Shown: positions 9,264 through 17,869, counted from the stretch's first letter. The stretch is DNA of 32,557 nucleotides from Seminavis robusta (GCA_903772945.1 CAICTM010001274.1:1-32557), one strand, 5' to 3'. Notes: generated by a model from the sequence alone, not told the origin. Translations and numbers: made by a program.

Positions 9264-11126
9264 ATGAAACTCTCTTCTTCCTATTTGCTTCTTGCATCTG
9301 TCTTGGCAGTGGCCAACGCCCAAACTGGTGGGGTTAACTACTGCGATCTCTACGTCGAGCAATGCTTAGAAGTTGTCCAAGGTGACTGTAGCGGCAGTGA
9401 AGTGCAGTACTGCCTCCAGGATAAGAGTTCTTCTGGTTGCATGACCGATGGCTCTGCTTCCTGCGAGTGTAAGAGTGACAGTGGCAATAGTGAAACTTAC
9501 AGTCATATCAACATTTATGTTGATGGTGTTGATTTGTCGGCAGAATCATCACGATTGTCTGATAGTGGTTTCTCTGATACCTGCAATGATTCTTCTGGGA
9601 GCAGCAAAGGATGTGGGTCGGTTGATTCCAGTGGCTCTCCAGCACAAGGTGTCAAGTATGAATCCACCAAAGGGAGTCTCTGTGTGACTGTTCCCTTGGC
9701 TAGCGATGGTTCCCACCCAAAGATTGCTTTTGGAGTGAAGGATCGCGGAAGTTGTGGGTATGCTCTGGGAGAGGGGAGCTGGACTTGCTCCGGCGACTGC
9801 CACTGTGGAGGAGGCCATGCCTGTGTCTACGAGACACCCAGTTCCTGTAGCACGGATTTGCCAGATGATAATCCCATGAGTAAATGCTCCGACTATGGTG
9901 GGATTACAGATATCAACTGCTACGATATCATGTGTGAGTACGACGGGGGTTCAACGGATGTCCCAACCAGCATTAGCTTTACCAAGCCTGATGGAGACAG
10001 CTGTTTCTGCAAGGACTGGAGCTACATTGGCTGGGGACGAGAAGATGATGAGAAGGTAGAAGATGGGCTCACCACAGGCGCTGATATCACAGTCCCAAGT
10101 GGGGCCACAGGTAACACCTTCGAAGTCAAGGCTGCTACAACGTGCTTTGATGTTACTTGTCAGAGCGACGGTTCCACTGTTGTTTCATCCAAAGATGGCT
10201 GTGACTACAGCAATGCAAATGGGAATGGCAATGGCAATGGAAATGGGAATGGAAATGGCAATAATGGAGGAGGAAACAATGATGCTGGAGGCAATTGCTT
10301 CTCAAGGGACACTGTAGTTCAGGTTGAAGACAAGGGTGATGTTTTCATGAAGGATCTCCAAGTGGGCGACAAGGTCTTAACTGCTGGGGGGGAGTACCAG
10401 ACTCTCTATGGCTTTGGGCACCTTCATGAGTCGATGAAGGTTGCCTTTCTCCAAATCTTTACCACGGCAAACCACAAGAAACCACTTGAGATGACAAGAA
10501 AACATCTTATCTATGTCCTTGACAACAACCACAGACAACAGGCGATCCCTGCTGATCAGCTCAAGGTTGGAGATCTTGTGTCTGTGGCTACTAGTAATTC
10601 AGAACAAGGCTCAGCCACTGTCACCAAGATTTCGATAGTCCAAAAGAAGGGGCAGTATATGCCCTTGACTATGGGCGGCACAATTGTGGTGGATGGCATT
10701 GTTGCTTCAAACTACATCTCAATCCTTGAACAGGCCCCAGGCGGAATTGGCTTGGCCAAAGACTACTTTGGGGTGAGCGAGCATGCCATCTCTCATCTTT
10801 GGTTGTCACCTTACAGAATGCTGTGCCTTGGAGTGTCATCCAGCTTCTGTCAGTCCCCTGATCCATCCAATGCTGATGGCATCATCCCTTGGCTTCAAGC
10901 TGGCCAGAAGTGGGCTGAGTTTCTTGGTGGTTTTGGGTTTTGGTCTGGAATCATCCTGCTGGGTATTCCCACATTTGTACTGTTTACTGCTTCCCTTGCA
11001 ATTGAAACACTCTTTGGAGGACCAGCCATGGCGCCAGTTGGAGCCCTGGCTGCCGGGGTTGTGTTGTGTTTCCTCTTGCAAAAGCATTATCAGTCGAGTG
11101 GAGTCGAACTCAAAAAGCGGGCTTGA
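9264..11126 (+). CDS. Hint-1: secreted hedgehog/intein-type (Hint) autoprocessing protein
   Basis: The 620-aa protein starts at ATG with a clear signal peptide (cleavage near ANA|Q, residue 19). Residues 20-196 form a Cys-rich ectodomain. A second Cys-containing module covers about 205-315, then a Gly-Asn repeat (about 317-340). The Hint domain spans about 345-490: it opens with CFS (C345, candidate nucleophile), has V-G-D-K-V-L-T, the T-x-x-H motif (T411, H414) in a KPLEMTRKHLIYV context, and ends at GTIVVDGIVASNY, close to the end of hedgehog Hint domains. A conserved tail follows, with hydrophobic segments at about 558-580 and 588-606. By analogy with hedgehog, self-cleavage before C345 would free the ectodomain; this is inferred. 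No Asn/extein junction of a splicing intein is visible. Hint-2 is its paralogue. Confidence 0.9.
   Translation: MKLSSSYLLLASVLAVANAQTGGVNYCDLYVEQCLEVVQGDCSGSEVQYCLQDKSSSGCMTDGSASCECKSDSGNSETYSHINIYVDGVDLSAESSRLSDSGFSDTCNDSSGSSKGCGSVDSSGSPAQGVKYESTKGSLCVTVPLASDGSHPKIAFGVKDRGSCGYALGEGSWTCSGDCHCGGGHACVYETPSSCSTDLPDDNPMSKCSDYGGITDINCYDIMCEYDGGSTDVPTSISFTKPDGDSCFCKDWSYIGWGREDDEKVEDGLTTGADITVPSGATGNTFEVKAATTCFDVTCQSDGSTVVSSKDGCDYSNANGNGNGNGNGNGNGNNGGGNNDAGGNCFSRDTVVQVEDKGDVFMKDLQVGDKVLTAGGEYQTLYGFGHLHESMKVAFLQIFTTANHKKPLEMTRKHLIYVLDNNHRQQAIPADQLKVGDLVSVATSNSEQGSATVTKISIVQKKGQYMPLTMGGTIVVDGIVASNYISILEQAPGGIGLAKDYFGVSEHAISHLWLSPYRMLCLGVSSSFCQSPDPSNADGIIPWLQAGQKWAEFLGGFGFWSGIILLGIPTFVLFTASLAIETLFGGPAMAPVGALAAGVVLCFLLQKHYQSSGVELKKRA
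9461..9660 (+). repeat. Near-identical 200 bp block shared with Hint-2 (copy A)
   Basis: This block matches 16141-16340 with three differences by eye, at 9506, 9566 and 9656, all at silent third positions (His, Ser and Lys codons). The next 40 bp already differs at about eight positions. The abrupt boundary inside coding sequence suggests gene conversion between the Hint paralogues. Confidence 0.9.
10219..10262 (+). repeat. GGN-AAY hexamer repeat encoding poly(Gly-Asn)
   Basis: Tandem AATGGG/AATGGC-type hexamers encode alternating Asn and Gly, forming a flexible linker directly before the Hint domain of Hint-1. Hint-2 has a Gly-Ser-rich stretch at the equivalent place. Confidence 0.85.
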
Positions 11127-11458
11127 TGGTTGTGCTGAGTAACTATTACTGGTGGCCTAGTGTTTGTTCCTGCTTTTCCGTTTCCATATTTTCTGTGGTC
11201 TTCATGTGGTCCACATTGCACGTAACGGCCACAACGCGTCCAATAAATTATCGCGGCACGCTCAGGAGCGACCAGGGTACCCGTATCCCAATGTGAGTCA
11301 AGGCTTCTTAGAACTACCCCCCTGGATTCAGTGATAATTTAGAGACAGATGTTTGCTTCACTTCATACTTTTTAATGGCTAGCTACACTTAGTTTTGCAT
11401 CGGGACTCCTTCTGACTCTGTTGAGTTGTCTTCGGCTGGATGTGACTTGCCAGAAGCC
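11127..11458. other. Convergent 3' spacer
   Basis: This is the 3' region shared by two convergent genes, Hint-1 (+) and the NTF2-like gene (-). I see no coding frame and no obvious RNA structure. Confidence 0.6.
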
Positions 11459-11872
11459 TCAGGCCGCCGCTTCCGCTTTCTTGTCAGTCTCGTCGTTGTT
11501 GTCCACGTCAAGGAAGACCTTCCAGGTGCCCCCCACCTTGCGGAGCGCCATGACCAAACGGCCCTCCGCTTTCTTGAGTGACTCTCCCGTCACCTTGGAC
11601 TTGGCGTTCGCGGTAAAGCGGCCGACCCAAAAGGCGAAGTCGCCAAAGACCAGGAGTTCCTGAACCGTGCACGTCGATTCAAAGTTCATGGCGGCGATGA
11701 GAGGGCCGTACTTGTCTTTGAGGGCCTGCACCCCCACAGTCGTCTTGGTGTGCTCGTTGCAGATGATGACCGAGTCGTCGGTGTACTTGACCATCTCGTC
11801 GAGGTTGCCATTGTCGAGGCCTTGGAGCCACGCTTGAACGGCGGATTGGATTTCTTGTTTGGTAGAGTCCAT
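11459..11872 (-). CDS. NTF2-like / SnoaL-like domain protein
   Basis: The 137-aa single-domain frame starts at ATG. It has the layout of NTF2-like (SnoaL, DUF4440 or CaMKII-association-type) proteins: an N-terminal helix (IQSAVQAWLQGLDNGNLDEM), a VKYTDDSVIICNE strand region, a G-V-Q-A-L-K-D-K-Y helix, then alternating strands including GDFAFWVGRFTA, the RLVMALRKVGGTWKVFLDVDN hairpin and a charged Ala-rich end. Length and order fit the family, whose members form a cone-shaped pocket and act as small enzymes, binding domains or oligomerisation modules. No catalytic residues can be assigned, so the substrate is open. There is no targeting sequence, so the protein is probably cytosolic. It shares a 453 bp divergent promoter region with the GILT-like gene. 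Confidence 0.75.
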   Translation of the reverse strand: MDSTKQEIQSAVQAWLQGLDNGNLDEMVKYTDDSVIICNEHTKTTVGVQALKDKYGPLIAAMNFESTCTVQELLVFGDFAFWVGRFTANAKSKVTGESLKKAEGRLVMALRKVGGTWKVFLDVDNNDETDKKAEAAA

Positions 11873-12325
11873 GGTTTTGGTTTTTTGAGTGCAAATTTGC
11901 TTTTGGTTGTTTGTCCTTTTCGGATTGTGAGCCTAAAACAACTGCATCGTCAAATGGACGGTCCATCAAAGTTGAGTTGAGGTCGATCTGTACGATCTAA
12001 TGAGTCTGCTTCGAAGGTTCCATTCGAAGCTCAGGTTTGTCGTCCCGCGCTCACATCTTGAGTTTTCTTCATTCCACCTTCCATCGAAGCTCAAGTTTGT
12101 CGTCCCGCGCTCACATTACATGTATAACAGACAGTCCCGAGTGTTCACGACAGTCGAGTCGAGTGACAGCCGAGACAGTCAGAATTTTGGTGGAAGAACT
12201 CTCGAAACTGACGCTTTGGCACTTGGCACCAACTCGGATCCAAATAAATGAGCAACAGAACTGATGACTTCTATTCAAGTAAAGTAAAAACTGCAAATTG
12301 AAGGCGAACTATTGTTCTAAAGTTG
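11873..12325. promoter_or_regulatory. Divergent intergenic region with a direct repeat
   Basis: This stretch separates the start codons of the NTF2-like gene (-) and the GILT-like gene (+), so it should hold both promoters. It carries a tandem direct repeat of about 38 bp (12018-12056 and 12079-12116), listed separately. No TATA box can be assigned with confidence. Confidence 0.5.
12018..12116. repeat. Two-copy direct repeat of about 38 bp, 60-61 bp apart
   Basis: Both copies contain CGAAGCTCA, then A or G, then GTTTGTCGTCCCGCGCTC and ACAT. They are almost identical, with one substitution in the core and a one-base difference near the left edge. They lie between two divergent genes, so a role as paired binding sites is possible but unproven; simple local duplication is the alternative. 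Confidence 0.8.
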
Positions 12326-13129
12326 ATGACCATGAGAGGATCGGCCCCCACGATAGTAGCTTCATGTGTGTTGACGGCTGTAATGGCCTGCCTGATGTGG
12401 TTGTTGGTAGATCCAGAGTATGATCCACGTGCACCCCAATTCGCTGGTGAAAAGAACTTCCACATCTCCTCTTCGCCAATCTCATTGGTCTATCAGCCAA
12501 GAATATCTTTTGTGAGAGGTGCATCTAGGAGGATGGAAGTTCAAGAAGATGTTGCTCCAGTTCAAGTTTTGGTTTGTGTCGAGGCGCTGTGTATCGATAG
12601 CAAGAATTTCTTTCGAGATCAGTTGATGATTGCCTTCAACGCGTTGGGTCAAGATGTGATGCACTTGACGGTGGTGCCCTTTGGGAATGCCAAGATTGAT
12701 TCGTCAAGTCACAATATTACTTGTCAACACGGTTTTGGAGAATGCGACACGAATGCATACGAGCAATGTGCTGTTCATCTTTACCCAGATCCAGCCCAAC
12801 ATGTGCCATATCTCAGTTGTCTTTTCAATAGCCTACCAATGGGACACAGAGATCAGCCCTTTGAACAATGGACCGGATTAGAGCCTTGTGCACATGACAA
12901 CCAATTGGACTTTGCCACCATTAAGAAATGCCACGACGATCCCAATCTCAGTTGGCAGTTGCAAACCAAGGCAGCTGAAGCAACGCCCAAGCGACATGAT
13001 CATGTACCTTGGGTGGAAATCAATGGGCAATACATGAACGAAGATTCCCACCACCTACTGAAAGAGGTTTGTAAAGCATATCAACAAGCAGGGGGGCACA
13101 ATGCTGCCTGTAGTAAGCTCACGCCGTGA
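12326..13129 (+). CDS. GILT-family thiol reductase-like protein, membrane-anchored, CxxS active site
   Basis: The first ATG at 12326 gives 267 aa. A hydrophobic segment at about residues 7-27 is a signal anchor or signal peptide. The thioredoxin-like part begins near 79 (VQVLVCVEALC). It contains the exact GILT signature CQHG-x2-EC-x2-N-x4-C (residues 133-148), a later C-x-F-N-S segment and a VPWVEING stretch near 227-234 with the expected cis-Pro. GILT enzymes reduce disulfides in acidic endolysosomal compartments, and an endomembrane location fits here. The usual CxxC motif reads C89-I-D-S92: the second Cys is Ser (codon AGC, one base from TGC). From memory, CxxS forms occur in other GILT-like proteins, so this need not be a loss of function. 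Further conserved Cys are present (165, 188, 202). Confidence 0.85.
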   Translation: MTMRGSAPTIVASCVLTAVMACLMWLLVDPEYDPRAPQFAGEKNFHISSSPISLVYQPRISFVRGASRRMEVQEDVAPVQVLVCVEALCIDSKNFFRDQLMIAFNALGQDVMHLTVVPFGNAKIDSSSHNITCQHGFGECDTNAYEQCAVHLYPDPAQHVPYLSCLFNSLPMGHRDQPFEQWTGLEPCAHDNQLDFATIKKCHDDPNLSWQLQTKAAEATPKRHDHVPWVEINGQYMNEDSHHLLKEVCKAYQQAGGHNAACSKLTP

Positions 13130-15955
13130 GCAAGTCAGTGTAAGAGTGAAAAAGGCAATTCGCAGCTACAGCTACTCGTTATAAATTTGTAGCCTTAGTT
13201 CAACATACATTCTGGACGGTGAAGGACCCTAGACAACATTTTTTCTTCAAATAGTCACAAACTCCTATCATACCGGTAGCTAGTGCTTGGCTTGCATTTT
13301 GCTTCCGTGGGTTTCACCTTTCTCCATTGCATTTCACTTCTATTACACAGCTACAAGCACAACTACGCGTCTGCGACCTGGCACAGAAGGCGCCACAACA
13401 GCCTGTGCTTGTGCTACCGGCAAACCTGCCGCATTGCCTGCCGCTTCATGTTGGACGGAAACAGCCTCAGCTGGGACATCCCTCGGTGCCAGCTGCATGG
13501 TGGCCCGCACTCCTCAATCTCCATGAACGGGGCTCCACTGAGTCGAGTGTTGTCCATTGCATGTGCTTGAGGGAGATGCCCCCCTTAGCAATGAGATTAT
13601 TTTGACGCTGGGATACTTCTGCTTGAGATCCAGACTGGCAAGGATTTGCTGACGCTGTTCTGAGGATCATGCATTTTAGAGTTCAGCTCTGTACAAGACT
13701 GCACAGGCGCTTACGGTGTGTCTACCCCACTCATTGCACCAATGTCGTGGCCATATAGTACTATTGTTCTGTCAAAAGGTATCCGTCATCCCTTTGCAGC
13801 ATGATCAACGTTACTGCTGCACCAGTACTAGCCAGAGTGCTTGGTTGCGCTCCCGCCGTGTCCCCATTTGCTTGCTTCCTTGAAAACACTCTTAATAACA
13901 CCGCGTTCGAAAGGAGGGGACTTCCAAACAGGAGCGCATCGACGAACCCGCGATTGGAATATGGGTTGGTACCGTACCGTACGATATCCACCCACCTCCC
14001 GCAAACATCATGTTGGCAAGAGAGCAAGCAATCTCGCCAAAGGTGCGGTTGCGGGGCATCCATTGGAGACCGGTCATGCGAGTGCCCCAATGCAATTCCA
14101 CGATGTCTGTGGGGGCAACGGAGCGGAATTTGGTGGATTGTGCCACCGGAGTTTCTGGATTCTTGAATCGAATCATATGAGAATTTTGAACAGCAGCGGT
14201 GGTTTCGTCAATTGAGCCTAGCCTTCGCAAGGATTTCAAAGTATCGTACTGTAGGACATTGCACCTAACGGCCACTACGAGTGGCTGTGCGCAAAAATGC
14301 ACTGGATGCTGGCTGTCCCTGGTTGTGCAGGTTCAGTTTGTTTACTACTGGTATCGCATAGAACAATAGAAGTAGCCTGCAAGAATCAAATCGTTACCAG
14401 GAAATGACGCTGCAACAAGGAGTTTCATTGGAGCGAGGTGGTTGCTACTTCTCGCTCTGTCGACTGAAAATCAGCAGGCTAACTGCACCTCCTTCGTTAC
14501 ACCACTTGATACCGGTACAGATGCAGGACTCTAGTGCGGTCCATTCAGCCAAAAAGGATCTTGGGAGTAGAAAGGTTTCGTATCATTAAAAAAGATCCGC
14601 AGTTACTGGTAGCTACACCTCCCTCCGACGTCATCCCGTGCAAGGTATCAAGGCGACAATAGTTCCAATAGTGGGACGTCCATTTTGCACGGGCATTCGG
14701 CTTGTCGCCTTGTTTGATTGGAGCAAAGAGGTCCGAGACGAGGAAGCCTGTGGTGCTTCAACTCCTGGTGGTCAACAATGCCAGGGTGGTTAAGTGCGGA
14801 GTGGGGTGGTCAACAATACTATTAATAGGGGTGGTCAAAGGGGTGGTCAAAAGCTGCAAAAAGGAAAGCTTGATGGATTTATGCCTTGACAACGGCTAAT
14901 TCAAAAGGTAGATGGGGGAAATGCATCCCTCAACAAAACATTTTTTTGTCCAGAGTCTTGCATTCTGGAGTTTACTACCAGGTACCGTGATACGGTATCA
15001 ACTCCGCTACCGGTGTCCAAAAGCAAAAGAATCGAAGCTTCAAGCTACATGTACAGTCATACCACGTAAAGATTCTCTTCAGATAGTCCACTTCAATTAC
15101 CTGGTATGAGATCCGTATCTCAATTGCCCTTGTGAAAGCTACCCATTTATGTCTCCGTGGATCTCACAAAGCCAAACCATTTGGCCCTCGTAATGGTCCT
15201 CACTTTCTTGCCCCTGATCCAACAGAACCTAGTCCTGAATTTCGACTGTTCTTTGCTTAAGCCTGGCCCCGGCTGGCTTCCATAGATAATTTCCCTACTC
15301 TAAACCCCCGTTTTACTTCCTGGTATGAGATCTGAAAACCACAAGGACCTAGACTCGACTCTAGCTATCTACGATGCAGGATCGTCCCTTATCACGCGCC
15401 AGGCTTCATCCAGGACCTGCCTAAATGTACTACATACCTGTACGGTACATGTGGTGAACGCCTTTGATAGTGGAACGTGTTATTGACGAAAATGGAGCTG
15501 ATCAACGATTAAATGGTTGCCCATCCAACTTGGTACCCTCGTCTTCACCTTCACCAAATAATACTCCACCTACCACCTACTCCTCAGTAGACTACCTGTT
15601 ATGGAGCAGTAACCATTAAACCGAATTGTGACCGGTTCGATAGTACAAACGTACTTCAATGTCTGTATCAGCACGCTCGTGGTTCGTGGATTCATGCATA
15701 TTTAACCCATTTAATCGCGGAAAAGCGGCCAAAATATTAATGTCTACGTTTGTCACAAAGTCATATGATTATATTTTTGTGTTGTATCCAAGCAGTTTCG
15801 AAGACTGGTCGTGTCAAACTCCAATCCAAGGTTTCAAGTTGGGCGAGAAAGATATCCACCTCGGCTTCCTCCACCGCTCCGGCTCACAATTTGTTTCCTC
15901 TGACAAAAGAAACTGCAAGATCGGACTCTCTCTTTTTTTAGTGGACGAGACCAAT
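13130..15955. other. Long spacer between GILT-like gene and Hint-2, no supported gene
   Basis: This 2.8 kb has overlapping short frames and nothing recognisable. Minus-strand frames between 13467 and 14302 look partly protein-like but shift frame and may be a relic. A cluster of GTGGTCAA words lies at 14766-14852. GTACCGGTAC-type words occur near 13967-13990, 14511 and 14981-15000. The end holds the presumed promoter and 5' UTR of Hint-2; an open in-frame extension from an upstream ATG at 15659 is not favoured. Confidence 0.5.
14766..14852 (+). repeat. Four GTGGTCAA words in under 100 bp
   Basis: The word GTGGTCAA occurs four times, three of them within GGGTGGTCAA, interrupted by unrelated bases. 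It may be a decayed minisatellite or a binding-site cluster. No gene is adjacent. Confidence 0.6.
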
Positions 15956-17869
15956 ATGAAGCTTTTCTTTTGGTCATACCTTGCCTCTCTTGTGGCTGTT
16001 GCCAATGCACAAGGCAGCGTAAACTACTGTGATGCCTACGTCGAGCAGTGTTTGGACGTCGTGCAAGGAACATGCAGTGGAAGTGAGGTGGAGTACTGCC
16101 TCCAAGCGAGCGGCTCGTCTTGCGACGACGGAACTGGAAGCTGCGAGTGTAAGAGTGACAGTGGCAATAGTGAAACTTACAGTCACATCAACATTTATGT
16201 TGATGGTGTTGATTTGTCGGCAGAATCATCACGATTGTCTGATAGCGGTTTCTCTGATACCTGCAATGATTCTTCTGGGAGCAGCAAAGGATGTGGGTCG
16301 GTTGATTCCAGTGGCTCTCCAGCACAAGGTGTCAAATATGACTCTACCAAAGGTGGTCTTTGTGTGACGGTACCTTTGGCCGGTGATGGGTCGCACCCTT
16401 CGATTGTCTTTGGGGTCAAAGACCGTGGAAGTTGTGGCATTTATGGATCTGCTGGTTCTTGGTCTTGTTCAAGTGACTGCCATTGTGGTGGAAACCATGC
16501 TTGTGTCTTTCAAACTCCTTCCTCGTGCCCTTACAGTGGTGCAGCGCCAACTGGAACACCAACTGGAACGCCAACCGGAACGCCAACAGGGGCGCCAACT
16601 GGGGCGCCAGTTGGAACACCAACAGGAACGCCAACTGGAACACCTACAGGAACGCCAACTGGAACGCCAACAGGAACGCCAACAGGAACACCTACGGGTT
16701 CACCTGTTGCATCGCCCACCTCACCTGTTGCGTCACCGACATCGCCAGTGGCTTCACCAGTAGCATCACCGACATCATCGCCAGTGGCGTCTCCTGTTGC
16801 ACCCCCAACATCATCGCCAGTCGCTTCACCTGTTGCATCCCCAACATCATCGCCAGTCGCTTCTCCTGTTGCATCACCTGTTGCATCGCCAGTCGCTACT
16901 CCTGTTGCATCTCCTGTTGCGTCCCCAACAGACAGTGATGATGAGTGTGCTTATGGTTCTGGAGGCTGCTGTGAAGGTTCCGGCTATGGTGGTGGCAGTG
17001 GTGGTGGTAGTGGTGGTGGCAGCGGTGGGGGTTGCAAAGGAGATGGAGGAGGCTTTTGTTTCTCTGAGAGCACCATAGTTCAGGTGCAGAACAAAGGGGG
17101 CATTGCCATGAAAGAGCTTCAAGTAGGCGATAAAGTCTTGACTGGTGGTGGTGGATATGAGCATCTCTATGGCTTTGGACACCGCCACGAGTCCAAGGAG
17201 ACAACCTTCCTCCAGATCTTCGCAGGAAATGAGAAGAAGCCCCTTGAAATGACAGCAAAGCATCTCGTCTATACTATTGACAATGACAAGAAACAAATGG
17301 CAATTCCTGCTGATCAGCTCAAGGTTGGAGATCTTGTGTCTGTGGCTAATTCAGAACAAGGCTCAGCCACGGTCACACAGATCTCAGCAGTCCAAAAGAA
17401 GGGTTTGTACATGCCATTGACCACAGATGGTACAATTGTGGTGGATGGAATTGTGGCATCAACCTACGTTTCCATTCAGAAGGATGCCCCTGGGGGGATT
17501 TCAACTGCCCAAGACTACTTTGGCGTGAGCGAGCATGCCATCTCTCATCTTTGGCTGTCCCCATACGGAATGCTGTGCCTTGGAGTTTCATCCAGCTTCT
17601 GTCAGTCCCCGGATCCCTCCAATGGTGAAGGAATCATTTCTTGGCTTCAGGCTGGTCAAGCATTGGCAGAATATGCTGAAGGCTTTGGGTTTTGGTCTAG
17701 ATTCCTTTTGATTTGTGTTCCCATGTTTGTGCTGTTTACGGCATCTTTTGCAATTGAAACCCTCTTTGGAGGACCAGCCATGGCACCAGTTGGAGCCCTA
17801 GCAGCTGCAGCAATCATGTACTTCTATTGGCAAAAGCAGGGGGTGGCTACAAAGAAGAAGATTGTCTAA
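15956..17869 (+). CDS. Hint-2: secreted hedgehog/intein-type protein with mucin-like linker
   Basis: An in-frame ATG exists at 15659, but the ATG at 15956 is chosen because it begins a signal peptide (MKLFFWSYLA..., cleavage near ANA|Q) matching Hint-1; this gives 637 aa. Residues 20-195 are the same Cys-rich ectodomain as Hint-1. Residues about 196-325 are a mucin-like linker of TPTG/APTG then SPVASPTS repeats, likely O-glycosylated. A CAYGSGGCC segment and a Gly-Ser stretch follow. The Hint domain opens at C368 (CFS), has T433-A-K-H436 and ends at GTIVVDGIVASTY. The tail (DYFGVSEHAISHLWLSP...) is highly similar to Hint-1 and has two hydrophobic segments. The second Cys-containing module of Hint-1 (205-315) is missing here. 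Inferred role: an ectodomain released from a membrane-held Hint part. Confidence 0.9.
   Translation: MKLFFWSYLASLVAVANAQGSVNYCDAYVEQCLDVVQGTCSGSEVEYCLQASGSSCDDGTGSCECKSDSGNSETYSHINIYVDGVDLSAESSRLSDSGFSDTCNDSSGSSKGCGSVDSSGSPAQGVKYDSTKGGLCVTVPLAGDGSHPSIVFGVKDRGSCGIYGSAGSWSCSSDCHCGGNHACVFQTPSSCPYSGAAPTGTPTGTPTGTPTGAPTGAPVGTPTGTPTGTPTGTPTGTPTGTPTGTPTGSPVASPTSPVASPTSPVASPVASPTSSPVASPVAPPTSSPVASPVASPTSSPVASPVASPVASPVATPVASPVASPTDSDDECAYGSGGCCEGSGYGGGSGGGSGGGSGGGCKGDGGGFCFSESTIVQVQNKGGIAMKELQVGDKVLTGGGGYEHLYGFGHRHESKETTFLQIFAGNEKKPLEMTAKHLVYTIDNDKKQMAIPADQLKVGDLVSVANSEQGSATVTQISAVQKKGLYMPLTTDGTIVVDGIVASTYVSIQKDAPGGISTAQDYFGVSEHAISHLWLSPYGMLCLGVSSSFCQSPDPSNGEGIISWLQAGQALAEYAEGFGFWSRFLLICVPMFVLFTASFAIETLFGGPAMAPVGALAAAAIMYFYWQKQGVATKKKIV
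16141..16340 (+). repeat. Near-identical 200 bp block shared with Hint-1 (copy B)
   Basis: Partner of 9461-9660, at a constant offset of 6680 bp without indels. See that entry for the differences. Confidence 0.9.
16545..16930 (+). repeat. Coding minisatellite: 12-bp TPTG units followed by SPVA(S)PT units
   Basis: From about 16545 to 16700, 12-bp units of the type CCAACTGGAACG repeat about 13 times and encode TPTG/APTG. From about 16700 to 16930, related TCGCCAGTGGCT-type units encode SPVA, SPTS and similar. All are in frame. Such arrays change length easily and typically form extended, O-glycosylated stalks. Confidence 0.9.
16984..17034 (+). repeat. GGTGGTGGCAGT repeat encoding Gly-Gly-Gly-Ser
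   Basis: Four or so 12-bp units encode GGGS repeats just upstream of the Hint cysteine, giving an exposed, flexible junction where cleavage would occur. Confidence 0.85.

Noticed and set aside
9264..11126. Hint-1 as a protein-splicing intein
   Set aside because: No C-terminal His-Asn plus nucleophile junction and no conserved host protein flanks are seen; a hedgehog-type layout with signal peptide fits better.
16383..16938. Several frames with Gln/Arg/His, Asn/Ala or Val/Pro/Gly repeats
   Set aside because: They are alternative readings of the TPTG/SPVA minisatellite within Hint-2.
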